Source: Oscillatoriales cyanobacterium (lineage in GTDB: Bacteria > Cyanobacteriota > Cyanobacteriia > CACIAM-69d). Taken from it: DNA of 44,431 nucleotides. The position numbers and the translations under genes are program-made. Under the pieces are notes generated by a model. The model had not been told where the DNA came from, made no database searches, and worked only from the letters and a program-made list of their open reading frames with translations. The stretch spans positions 1-44,431 of the forward strand of contig RDXB01000089.1 of the NCBI GenBank assembly GCA_004292515.1, given 5' to 3'. Of this stretch, positions 11,500-19,059 are shown one piece after another. The stretch's first letter is position 1; each line of letters opens with the position of its first letter.

Positions 11500-14239
11500 G
11501 GTTTCGGGTTCTGGTTCTGGTTCCGGCTCGATCGCCTCGGGTTCCGGTTCTAACTCGGGTTCCAGTTAGATCCGCTAAATCTGGATCGGCTAAATCCACT
11601 AGATTTAGATCCGCTAAATCTGGATCGGCTAGATCAGGTAAATCATCAGGTGTTGTGTCTGCGGCCGGTTCGATCGCAGGTTCAGGGATCACAACACTGG
11701 TTGGCGGGGTAGGAAGAATCGCGGGGGCCGGCTCGGGCGCTAACCCAGCCAAACGCGCGATCGTGGCGATCGCGCTGTTGAGGTCAAAATCACTGCGATG
11801 TTCGGCCAAGCTGGCCAATTGCGTAATGGCTGCCAACGCTTCCCGATGCCCGATCGCGTCGGAGGGGGCCGGCGCTGGTTGCTCGGCAGGCACGGCAGAC
11901 TGTGCAGCTTCCGGGGCCATATCTTCAGCGATCGAGTCAGGCTCCTCAGTCAGGTCTAGGGCCACCTCCTGATCAGCGGCCAAGGAGAAGATCGGCTCGG
12001 GTTCTACCTCATCCTCATGGCCGTCTAGCGTAGTCGGGACTTCGGGATCAGGCGCGTCATCTAACTCGATCGCTTCCTCAATCACCTCATTGATCATCAC
12101 CTCATCGATTGCTGGATCGGCCAAATCCTCGATCGCCAGATCTGCATCCTCAGGCGCGTCATCTAACTCGATCGCTTCCTCAATCACCTCATTGATCATC
12201 ACCTCATCGATTGCTGGATCGGCCAAATCCTCGACCAAATCATCGATCACCAAATCCTCATCCTCAGCGATGGGGGCAAGGTCTTCAACCACCTCATCCA
12301 CCGCCAGGTCAGCTAGCTCCTCGATCGCTTCGTCAATCACCTCGGGACTTTCATCGTGGACGATTGCCACATCTTCGATCACCTCAGGCATAGGAGCCGG
12401 GGCGATCGGCTCAGGCACAGGCGGACTAGCCAACAAACTCAGCCGCTCGATCGCCGTCAGGGCGCGGTTGATGTCGGCCGTGGGGTTGGAGGCCACCAGG
12501 GCGACCAACTGCGCGATCGCGTCGGTGGCTTTTTCGGCAACACTCACGCCGGGTTCCGAGTGAGCCGCCGTGGCTGGCGCGGTCTCCTCGGCTAATTCGG
12601 CGGGTTCCTCCGGTAATGGTTCAAATGGTTCAAATGGTTCAGCGGCCTCCCCGATCGCCTCCATCTCCAGTGCTAAATTCGGTTCGCTGTCTTCTGCCGT
12701 GACTGCGTCAATTGCGTCGGACTCTGCTGTGGGAGTGGGAGCCATTTCCGCAAGCGGCTCCTCGGCGATCGGTTCCTCAAGGGCTAATTCAGCAGCAGCC
12801 AAGTCTTCAACAGCCACTCCTTCAGGCTCAGGCAGATCGTCAGTCAAAATCTCAGCCTCGGCCGGGATTTCTGCATCCAAAGCATTGCTGGTTTGTTCGA
12901 TCGCTGCCCAATCGGCCAACTCTTCTTCGGTGAGGGCCAGGGCATCGGGGTCAATGCCTAAAAAATTCGCATCTTCTGGGTCAACTGGATCGATCGCCGT
13001 CGTTGCTGGCTCGGCGGTCAACTCTACAATGGCTAACTCCACGGCGGTCAACTCCACCGCAGTTGGCTCGATAGCAGTCGGCTCAATAGCAGTTGGCTCG
13101 ATAGGCTCGACGGCAATCACTGCACCCTGGGCTAGCTGCTCATGGTCAGTGCTGAAATCAGCGCTGATTTCAGCACTGATTTCAGCGTCGATCTCGTCCG
13201 CGATCGGTTCTGGGGCTATGTCTATAACCACCGTTCCATCGTCGATCGCCTCGTCCTTGGGTAGGTCTGGGCCGGGTTCGCCGGGTTCGCTCGGCTCATT
13301 AACCGCCACCTCGATCGACTCCAGATCCGCCGCGATTGGGTCAGCCTCAACCGCCACGGGCGCGATCGCACCCACCGCATTGACCAAAGAGGCCGCGGCC
13401 TTTTCGAGGCTGCTGGCCAAACCACTCAGGGCAACCAAGGTGGCTTGCAGTTGGCTCACTTCAGCAGCGGCCGCTTCTGCCAAAACTTGGCCGGGGGCAA
13501 TGGGATCGATCGCACCATCGAGACCCGTTGCGTCCGCGCCCTCATCCAAAACGCCGGCCGCGACTTCTGCGGACTCCACAGCCTCTGCGGACTCTGCGAC
13601 TTCTGCGGACTCTGCGACTTCTGCGGACTCCACAACTGCGGGCGCGATCGCCTCGGGTTCTGGCTCACTGACCGTTTCGAGGGTGAGATCTTCAAGATCC
13701 TGCAAGTCCTGCAAATGCTGCTCATCAACGGGCAAGGCGATCGGAGCTGCTAGGGAGTCGGCGAGTGTGGCGATCGCCTCGGGTTCTGGCAGCGCATCGA
13801 TCGGCTCCTCGGCCGGCGCGCTTGGCTGGGGGGGCGGGGTTTCCAGGGCGAGGTCAGCCGTCAGATTTGTGGACAACTCCACTGGGTCTGGGTCTGGGTC
13901 TGGGTCTGGGTCGATCGAGGGCAACGGCGGCAGGTCGATGTGATAGCACCACTTGGGCGATCGCTCTGTCATGGACTGGCCACCCACCTTGACTGCTTGA
14001 ATCACCGATCGATCCAGGCCGTTGATGGCTAACTGCTCAATGGTCGGTTCGATCGTCTCCAAAGCCAGCCGCGCCGAAGGAGCCTGCTCACCCGCTAACA
14101 ACAAATACAAACAGCCGTCCTTGAGGGCAGCCTTGACCGTAATCGTTGGCTCAAGGCGATCGCGAATCAACAGCGCGATCGCCTGGGGATTGGCGCTCAG
14201 GGCCTGCTGCGTAAGGATGATTTGTTGTTGTGCGTCCAT
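11489..14239 (-). CDS. Giant acidic Ala/Glu-rich repeat protein, upstream half of a split CheW-fusion gene
   Basis: The 916-aa frame starts at ATG 14239. Residues 1-105 form a compact domain (PQAIALLIRDRLEPTITVKA, LYLLLAGEQAPSARLALE, IQAVKVGGQSM, WCYHID) that resembles a small domain I recall from other cyanobacterial proteins; its function is unknown. The rest is strongly acidic, dominated by Ala, Glu, Asp, Pro and Ile, with three predicted helical modules: SQLQATLVALSGLASSLEKA, DAIAQLVALVASNPTADINR and EALAAITQLASLAEHRSDFD. A further module sits in the CheW ORF downstream. There are internal DNA repeats of 18, 39 and 102 bp. The last ~20 residues (TGTRVRTGTRG...) switch abruptly to basic/Thr composition, the mark of reading past a frameshift. 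With one base removed at about 11566 the frame runs into the CheW ORF, giving 1,547 aa. It could act as a long flexible scaffold (inference). Confidence 0.75.
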   Translation of the reverse strand: MDAQQQIILTQQALSANPQAIALLIRDRLEPTITVKAALKDGCLYLLLAGEQAPSARLALETIEPTIEQLAINGLDRSVIQAVKVGGQSMTERSPKWCYHIDLPPLPSIDPDPDPDPDPVELSTNLTADLALETPPPQPSAPAEEPIDALPEPEAIATLADSLAAPIALPVDEQHLQDLQDLEDLTLETVSEPEPEAIAPAVVESAEVAESAEVAESAEAVESAEVAAGVLDEGADATGLDGAIDPIAPGQVLAEAAAAEVSQLQATLVALSGLASSLEKAAASLVNAVGAIAPVAVEADPIAADLESIEVAVNEPSEPGEPGPDLPKDEAIDDGTVVIDIAPEPIADEIDAEISAEISADFSTDHEQLAQGAVIAVEPIEPTAIEPTAIEPTAVELTAVELAIVELTAEPATTAIDPVDPEDANFLGIDPDALALTEEELADWAAIEQTSNALDAEIPAEAEILTDDLPEPEGVAVEDLAAAELALEEPIAEEPLAEMAPTPTAESDAIDAVTAEDSEPNLALEMEAIGEAAEPFEPFEPLPEEPAELAEETAPATAAHSEPGVSVAEKATDAIAQLVALVASNPTADINRALTAIERLSLLASPPVPEPIAPAPMPEVIEDVAIVHDESPEVIDEAIEELADLAVDEVVEDLAPIAEDEDLVIDDLVEDLADPAIDEVMINEVIEEAIELDDAPEDADLAIEDLADPAIDEVMINEVIEEAIELDDAPDPEVPTTLDGHEDEVEPEPIFSLAADQEVALDLTEEPDSIAEDMAPEAAQSAVPAEQPAPAPSDAIGHREALAAITQLASLAEHRSDFDLNSAIATIARLAGLAPEPAPAILPTPPTSVVIPEPAIEPAADTTPDDLPDLADPDLADLNLVDLADPDLADLTGTRVRTGTRGDRAGTRTRTRNLAS
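11563..11568 (-). other. Apparent single-base frameshift joining the acidic ORF and the CheW ORF
   Basis: On the minus strand the acidic ORF reads GCG GAT CTA ACT GGA. Dropping one of the two A's gives GCG GAT CTA CTG GAA CCC GAG, i.e. Ala-Asp-Leu-Leu-Glu-Pro-Glu, which continues directly into the Glu-Pro run and CheW. The extra base sits at the edge of a 27-bp direct repeat. It could be a sequencing or assembly error, a real mutation, or a slippage switch. Confidence 0.7.
11566..11631 (-). repeat. 39-bp-period direct repeat inside the acidic gene
   Basis: A 27-bp sequence (TTAGATCCGCTAAATCTGGA and the next seven bases) occurs at 11566-11592 and again at 11605-11631. It encodes Ala-Asp-Leu-Ala-Asp-Pro-Asp-Leu runs. 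Its left edge coincides with the frameshift. Confidence 0.85.
12048..12234 (-). repeat. 102-bp-period tandem repeat inside the acidic gene
   Basis: Bases 12048-12132 are identical to 12150-12234 (85 bp, period 102 bp = 34 codons). They encode the duplicated segment with DEVMINEVIEEAIELDDAP. Exact identity implies a recent duplication or gene-conversion-like maintenance. Confidence 0.9.
13561..13634 (-). repeat. 18-bp minisatellite in the acidic gene
   Basis: Near-identical copies of TCTGCGGACTCTGCGACT follow in tandem and encode repeated Glu-Val-Ala-Glu-Ser-Ala on the minus strand. A neighbouring GGGTCT run at about 13882-13910 encodes Asp-Pro repeats. All repeat units are multiples of 3, so copy changes would keep frame. 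Confidence 0.85.
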
Positions 14240-14963
14240 TGCCTATCTGCTCCCAAGTCCTAAAACCCAATGCCCACCACTGCTTGCACCCCACTCCATC
14301 GACAGCCACAAAGCTAGCCACACAGCCAGCCCACAGCTAGCCACACAGCTAGCCACAACCGTTGCCCCAGAAACAAATTTGCACTCTATCCCTGCCGAAG
14401 CCGTGGGGATTTTTTGAGTTTTGCATTGTCCTAGATCAGCCCATGATGGCTGCTAGCGGTTATTGATGACTTGATTTTGATTGATCATGTGATCAGATAT
14501 GGTGATCAGGTATGGTGCGATTGTCTCAACTGACCCAATCAACCCATGCTGCTAAAACGCTCCCAAAGCCTTTCCCAGTCTTTCAGAGTCCCTGAGATCT
14601 AACGTGCCCGTATTCCAAGATCGCTATAACATCACCCTGACGATCGCTTCCTGACGATCGCTTCATCGTTGATCGGCTCTATTTGTGTGTTCTAGAGGCA
14701 TTCTCAAGGGCTTGCTCGATCGCCGCTTAGATAGATGACCAAATAGATGGCCAACCGGAACATCGCTGCCATAGGAAGGGTGGGTCATACCTCAGCGATC
14801 AGGCGGATTGGGTTAGGACAGCGGCTCCGCGATCGCGCATCCCCGATTGCACCCCACCGCCAACCGTTGGCGATTACCCCTCACGTTCAATTTGCCCCCA
14901 CCTCTGGGATAACCGACGCATATCGCGAGTCGGTGGATTGTCAGGGCAGTTCAGCATATTTCT
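14240..14963 (-). other. 724-bp spacer where a CheY gene would be expected
   Basis: Clusters of the pix/hmp type usually carry a ~120-aa CheY gene between the PatA-type and CheW genes. Here I see no receiver-like reading frame. The spacer holds short tandem repeats instead: AGCTAGCCACAC-like units at about 14308-14356, TATGGTGATCAG-like units at about 14485-14520, and CTGACGATCGCTTC twice at about 14638-14665. A promoter for the downstream giant gene may lie here; I cannot place it. Confidence 0.6.
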
Positions 14964-16499
14964 TCACGTTTTATGATGCGTCTCGGTGGGGGTTGGTCGC
15001 GATCGATCACTAAGGCTGCTCGGAGACTTTGGGGGGGAATCGAGGGTCAAATATTTCTGAATCAGGGGAGCGATGCGATCGGAGCGCAACGGCTTGGCCA
15101 CAAAAGCCGAAGCCCCACTGAACTTAGCCCGCACCCGATCGATGGCCCCGTGATTGCTGGTGACGATCGCGATTGGAATGTGAGCCAAGGTCTTGACCCG
15201 ACGAAGTTGCGCGCAAATTTCATAACCGTTGGCGATCGGCATCACCAAATCCAGCAAAATCAAATCTGGCCGCTGTTCGATCGCCACTGCCAATGCCCTA
15301 GTCGCATCCATCACGTGGAAAAATCGACAGCCCAAACGATGCACCAACGGCTTGAGCAAACGCCCCACCATTGGATCATCATCAATCAACAGCACCAGCG
15401 GCGGCCGTGTTTTGGGCGCAGTCGCAGAGGACTCCGATGGCGATGACGCTGATGATAATGACGGCGATGTTGACGGTGACGTTGACGGCGATGCTGATGA
15501 TAATGACGGCGACAACTCCGCCGCCAGGGCTTGATTAAGCCCCACAAAATTTTGGGGAAGAGCAGACAGGGCGCGGTTTGAATCTCCGATCGCCGTTGGG
15601 ATGGGCTGGGTAACTCCCGTGATGCCCGCCGGTTGGTTGGCTTGGGACAATGAGATCGGGGCGATCGGGAGTGATGCCGGGGCGGAAGCGGCCGCCAGCG
15701 CCGATTTCACCGACGCTTGCAAGAATGCCTCTTGGGGCCAATCGCCCAGGGTCAAAAACTTCAAATTGCCTTGCCGATAGAGGTGATGCAGGATATGCAC
15801 CATGATCGGGAGCGGTTGCCGCATCAGCAGGGCCAAATCCCAGGTCGATCGCTGGCCGTTCAGCAGCGGAGCTAGGGTCAAAAACGTTGAAGACTCTTTT
15901 TGGGTAATGGCAGATGGCGACCAACCAACTTGATCAAGCTGGGGAGCGCGATCGGCCAAATTCGGCGACAACCCAACGGATTCCCACCGTTGCAGCAGCT
16001 TAATCGCCTCCTTCATCACCTCCGCCAGCTGATCGCTATCCAGCATTTGTTGCGAAGCGGCGATCGCCTCAGGCAGCGCTGGCACATATTTATCCCACTG
16101 GCAGCTCACGGACGAGTCCGCACTGGCCACCAGCAGCACCTCTTGGGCCACAGCGCCAATGATTGACCGGGCCACCTCCGAAGTCATCTGACCAGCAGCC
16201 ACCCCCGCCGCCAACCACCACACCTCCCAGAGAGGCAAATTGGCGGGGCGCATTTCCGTAGGCGCAAAGCTAATGGAGGTACGCTTTAATGCTCGCTGCC
16301 AGCGCCGCACCCGAAACTGCTGGTCGATCGCCCACAGCAACTGACCCCGCAAAAAAATTAAGCGCCAGCGAGCCTTGCCCTGGGCCAGCACCAGCGAGCC
16401 AGTAGCTTGGCGTTGGGCAATAGTTGTCAACATCCGCGAAATTTTGGTGGATCCCGCGCTCACCGGTTCCATTCCTGACTCCATCCGAGGGTTGGTCAT
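14964..16499 (-). CDS. PatA-type response regulator (DUF4388-like N-terminus, C-terminal receiver; PixG/HmpA/PilG class)
   Basis: The 511-aa product has an N-terminal PatA/DUF4388-like region (TGSLVLAQGKARWRLIFLRG, followed by LLWAID), a middle helical region, a Ser/Pro/Thr linker near residues 330-360, and a receiver starting about residue 365 with LLIDDDP, phospho-acceptor Asp417 in LLDLVMP and Lys in VAKPLRS. In cyanobacterial tactic clusters such proteins are the first gene and take phosphate from the CheA hybrid. ATG 16499 is chosen because GGAG (complement of 16508-16511) lies eight bases upstream; the frame extends to a TTG at 16520 that overlaps this site. The linker is encoded by imperfect GATGACGGCGATG-like DNA repeats at 15440-15515. 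It is probably the promoter-proximal gene of the cluster. Confidence 0.9.
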   Translation of the reverse strand: MTNPRMESGMEPVSAGSTKISRMLTTIAQRQATGSLVLAQGKARWRLIFLRGQLLWAIDQQFRVRRWQRALKRTSISFAPTEMRPANLPLWEVWWLAAGVAAGQMTSEVARSIIGAVAQEVLLVASADSSVSCQWDKYVPALPEAIAASQQMLDSDQLAEVMKEAIKLLQRWESVGLSPNLADRAPQLDQVGWSPSAITQKESSTFLTLAPLLNGQRSTWDLALLMRQPLPIMVHILHHLYRQGNLKFLTLGDWPQEAFLQASVKSALAAASAPASLPIAPISLSQANQPAGITGVTQPIPTAIGDSNRALSALPQNFVGLNQALAAELSPSLSSASPSTSPSTSPSLSSASSPSESSATAPKTRPPLVLLIDDDPMVGRLLKPLVHRLGCRFFHVMDATRALAVAIEQRPDLILLDLVMPIANGYEICAQLRRVKTLAHIPIAIVTSNHGAIDRVRAKFSGASAFVAKPLRSDRIAPLIQKYLTLDSPPKSPSSLSDRSRPTPTETHHKT

Positions 16500-17439
16500 T
16501 ACGGATGCTCCACGTTGCAATTAGCCGTATGAAATGGTTGTTTGATACGAGGGACAAATGTCACTGATGCACCGTGATGTCCAGCCAGTCAAAGCGACAG
16601 CCATGCTGACCACCCTAGCTCCCGAAAGAGCGAGCAGTGTGCTCCGTTGGAGGTTGATTAGATTAATAGCCTTAACTAAAAATTAAACAATACTTGCGCC
16701 CCTGCTACAGTCATTTTTAAACTATCCGTTGCAATGCTTCATGATGGTTATAGTAGACCTGCCAATCTTGGTCAGTTTCAGCACGGGTCAGCCTGAGCGC
16801 AAAACCACCTCAAATCCCGTCAGTACTTAGTACATGACAGTCAACGATCCGAGCTAAGACCATGGATTGGGATCTATAAATTTGGGGCAGCGGACTCGTC
16901 AGCAGATTGATACTGAGCCTGCACTACTGCTGAAGATGAATGCAGGCTTACGTCAGACCAATGGCCAGTAAGGGGCAATTAATCCTTTCATCGGTCAACA
17001 GTCATGATCAGCCATGTAGCTGTAAAGCTGATACATATGCCACTTTTTTGAAGTGAAGCAATATCTGTAAAGAAGTCTAACAATTTTTTTTCAAACTGCC
17101 GAGTCTTCTCAAGTTGGGAGGCTGACTCCTAGGGCAATCAAAAGGAGAATGACTCAGCCCAGAATAATGATTGAATAATGAGCCTACTTTGAAGTAGGTG
17201 ATGACCCCAAATGCGACTCCAAATTTGACCCCAAATTTGACTGCAGATCTAGGGAGTTGAGCTGAGGTTGAGCTGTCCCGATCGCTGATTTTTGCTCTTA
17301 ACCGCGAGCGATCGCCCTCAATCGCACTAGCTTGATCATGCCCAAGGGACTGGCTAGATCTGTCAAATCATGGCCATGAGAGGAGCGATCGAGTGGCGAT
17401 CGAGTCTTGATCGCCACGCGGTCAAATGGTGACCAAGGG
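16500..17439. other. Long spacer upstream of the taxis cluster
   Basis: About 940 bp without a credible gene, between the PatA-type gene and the end of the SUI1-type gene on the same strand. It is more AT-rich than its surroundings and should contain the cluster promoter and the leader of the PatA-type mRNA. Visible items are the hairpin CCTACTTTGAAGTAGG at 17183-17198 and a repeated CCCAAATTTGACC-like unit at about 17205-17245. No transposase or RNA gene was recognised. Confidence 0.5.
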
Positions 17440-17826
17440 CTAGCCACCGCTGCGCTTGGCCTTGTAACCCTGCTCAGTTAGTAACGTCACCAACCGATCG
17501 GCATAGTCGCCTTGGATTTCGATTGTGTCGTCCTTGAGCGTGCCGCCTGTGCCGCAGCGATTTTTGAGGGTTTTGAGCAGGGCTTGCAGGGTTTCGGGCT
17601 TGTGCTGAAATCCACTGATCACCGTGACGGTTTTGCCGCCGCGACCCTTGCGGGAAATTTGCACCTTCAGGGTTTGTTGGGCGGGGGGCAAGTCTGGCAC
17701 CGCCCGGGCGATCGCCTCGGTGTTGGCATTGGGGCCAAATTCGGAGTAGACCACACGCTGAGTTGCTGAGTTTTGACGGGTTGAGGCGTTGGCGCGATCG
17801 TCCTGGCGGCGGCGAGGGTTGGGCAT
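17440..17826 (-). CDS. SUI1/YciH-family translation-associated protein
   Basis: A short basic protein of about 128 aa. Its C-terminal ~75 residues match the SUI1/eIF1 fold: LKVQISRKGRGGKTVTVISG, then LKTLKNRCGTGGTLKDDTIE and IQGDYADRLVTLL. This family binds the small ribosomal subunit and in eukaryotes and archaea enforces start-codon choice; the bacterial YciH role is less settled. The N-terminus (PNPRRRQDDRAN) is basic and probably flexible. ATG 17826 is preferred because it begins the basic region; an in-frame ATG at 17859 would add 11 residues. A palindrome CGTCTACTATTAGACG lies just upstream of the longer start. No operon partner is evident. Confidence 0.88.
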   Translation of the reverse strand: MPNPRRRQDDRANASTRQNSATQRVVYSEFGPNANTEAIARAVPDLPPAQQTLKVQISRKGRGGKTVTVISGFQHKPETLQALLKTLKNRCGTGGTLKDDTIEIQGDYADRLVTLLTEQGYKAKRSGG

Positions 17827-18040
17827 TGTAACAAGGATTCCCGTGCGGTTGAAATTCATCGTCTACTATTAGACGTTAATTCATCGAGTCTCGGTGGTCA
17901 GAGGTGCTATTGGGTGATCGCTCAATAACCTAAAACTCAAAACCCAATCCACCCACCGCGCGATCACGCTGGACTCGTGCCCCAACCAATGCCTGACCGG
18001 TTGTGGTGATTGTTCGATGGCTGGCTCAATGTTCACCGCT

Positions 18041-18186
18041 TAGGGCCTGTCATCAATTAGTCCAAAGCCCTGATTCCACCGTGCCGCGATCGTGAGGGGC
18101 AGGATGCTTGGGCATCTTGTGACAACAATTGAGGCATGAAAAATTGATGACTTCAGACTCATTCTGGGAAATGATGACACCCTTTA
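18041..18186. mobile_element. MITE-like element, family 2 (diverged copy)
   Basis: It begins TAGGGCCTGTCATCAA and ends GAAATGATGACACCCTTTA, imperfect terminal inverted repeats bounded by TA. The interior (CCTGATTCCACCGTG) matches the copies at 39302 and 42952. No coding capacity. Confidence 0.65.
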
Positions 18187-18204
18187 GGATATGTTGTTCG
18201 ATTT

Positions 18205-18375
18205 GAACGCTTGATTTAGACGTTTTAGACGTTTGATGGGGCTGTTTGGTTTAAATGTTTGGTTTAAGTGCTTGGTTTAAGTGTTTGATTTGAGTGTTTG
18301 ATGATTTGAGCGCCCGATCGCGTTTAGTTGGGATCGTGTTTAGTTAGGATCGCGCTTGACTGGGATCGCGCTTGA
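18205..18375. repeat. Degenerate tandem repeats upstream of the unknown gene at 18416
   Basis: Units of about 13-14 bp like TGTTTGGTTTAAG recur from about 18240 to 18305, followed by 15-16-bp units like GGATCGCGCTTGACT up to about 18375. They occupy the expected promoter region of the next gene. Confidence 0.75.
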
Positions 18376-18415
18376 TATAGATGTTTTGATTGCCTTTTTG
18401 GCTTGGAGGAGCTGC

Positions 18416-18859
18416 GTGAACGCCGCCGAACGCGCCAATTCGATCGCCCTTGCCAGCCAAATTGCGGCTGCGGTGAACTTATTTCGGGTCGCTTTTCCCG
18501 ATGTTCGCGTCGATCTCAAGCCTTGGTTAAACGATGCGGACACCCAAGCCGCTGTCGATCCCGACTCGATCGATCTTGGCTTTCACTTTCCGGGCTACAG
18601 TCGCTCCTGTGCTTGCCGCAGCTTGTTGGTGCAAATTCGATTTTTTGCAGATCCCGTTGATGACATCCAACGGGCGATCGGGGTGGAAGTGGCGGGCTAT
18701 GACCACCGGGGTCAGCAATGGCGCGTTTCCACGATCGATGCTTGGCAGTTTGAAGGCTCTACTCAACCCAAACCTGAGCAGGGCGATCGGCTTAAAACCT
18801 ATTGTCGCGATGTGCTAGAGCTGTTTAATGGGCGATCGAGCAGCGACTCAGCCGCTTAG
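18416..18859 (+). CDS. Conserved-looking protein of unknown function
   Basis: I do not recognise a family. The 147-aa product begins with a helical stretch (NAAERANSIALASQIAAAVN) and then a mixed, globular-looking region (FPDVRVDLKPWLND, DLGFHFPGYSRSCACRSLLV, GVEVAGYDHRGQQWRVS). It has no signal peptide, no membrane segment and no obvious catalytic motif; CxC in SCACRS is the only notable pair. The start is GTG 18416, six bases after a GGAGGA ribosome site at 18406-18411. The longer frame from 18356 reads through repeat DNA and is unlikely to be translated. It converges on the GGDEF gene. Confidence 0.7.
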   Translation: MNAAERANSIALASQIAAAVNLFRVAFPDVRVDLKPWLNDADTQAAVDPDSIDLGFHFPGYSRSCACRSLLVQIRFFADPVDDIQRAIGVEVAGYDHRGQQWRVSTIDAWQFEGSTQPKPEQGDRLKTYCRDVLELFNGRSSSDSAA

Positions 18860-19059
18860 GGGCGATCGTCATCTCCGAATCGATCGCCAAAACCCCTTGA
18901 TTTTCCCCGCCCCAATGCCCGCCCCAATGCCCGCCCCCCATGATCGTCACAAGGGGCTTGAGCATCTTGCTGCACCACGATTGCGTAACGGTGGAATCAG
19001 GGGCGTGATCAAGTTGACCAGAAGAGTTGACCAGAAAAGTTGACCAGAAAAGCCGCTCC

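Noticed and set aside
12570-13943. Long Ser/Ala-rich ORF (457 aa) on the plus strand
   Set aside because: It is the complement of the acidic Ala/Glu/Asp repeat gene; low complexity and absence of stops follow from GC-rich codons on the other strand.
14747-15013. ORF of 88 aa, checked as a possible missing CheY
   Set aside because: Wrong strand, no receiver motifs, overlaps the end of the PatA-type gene.
18340-18543. ORF of 67 aa on the minus strand
   Set aside because: Overlaps the unknown gene at 18416, which has a strong ribosome-binding site and runs through promoter repeats on this strand.
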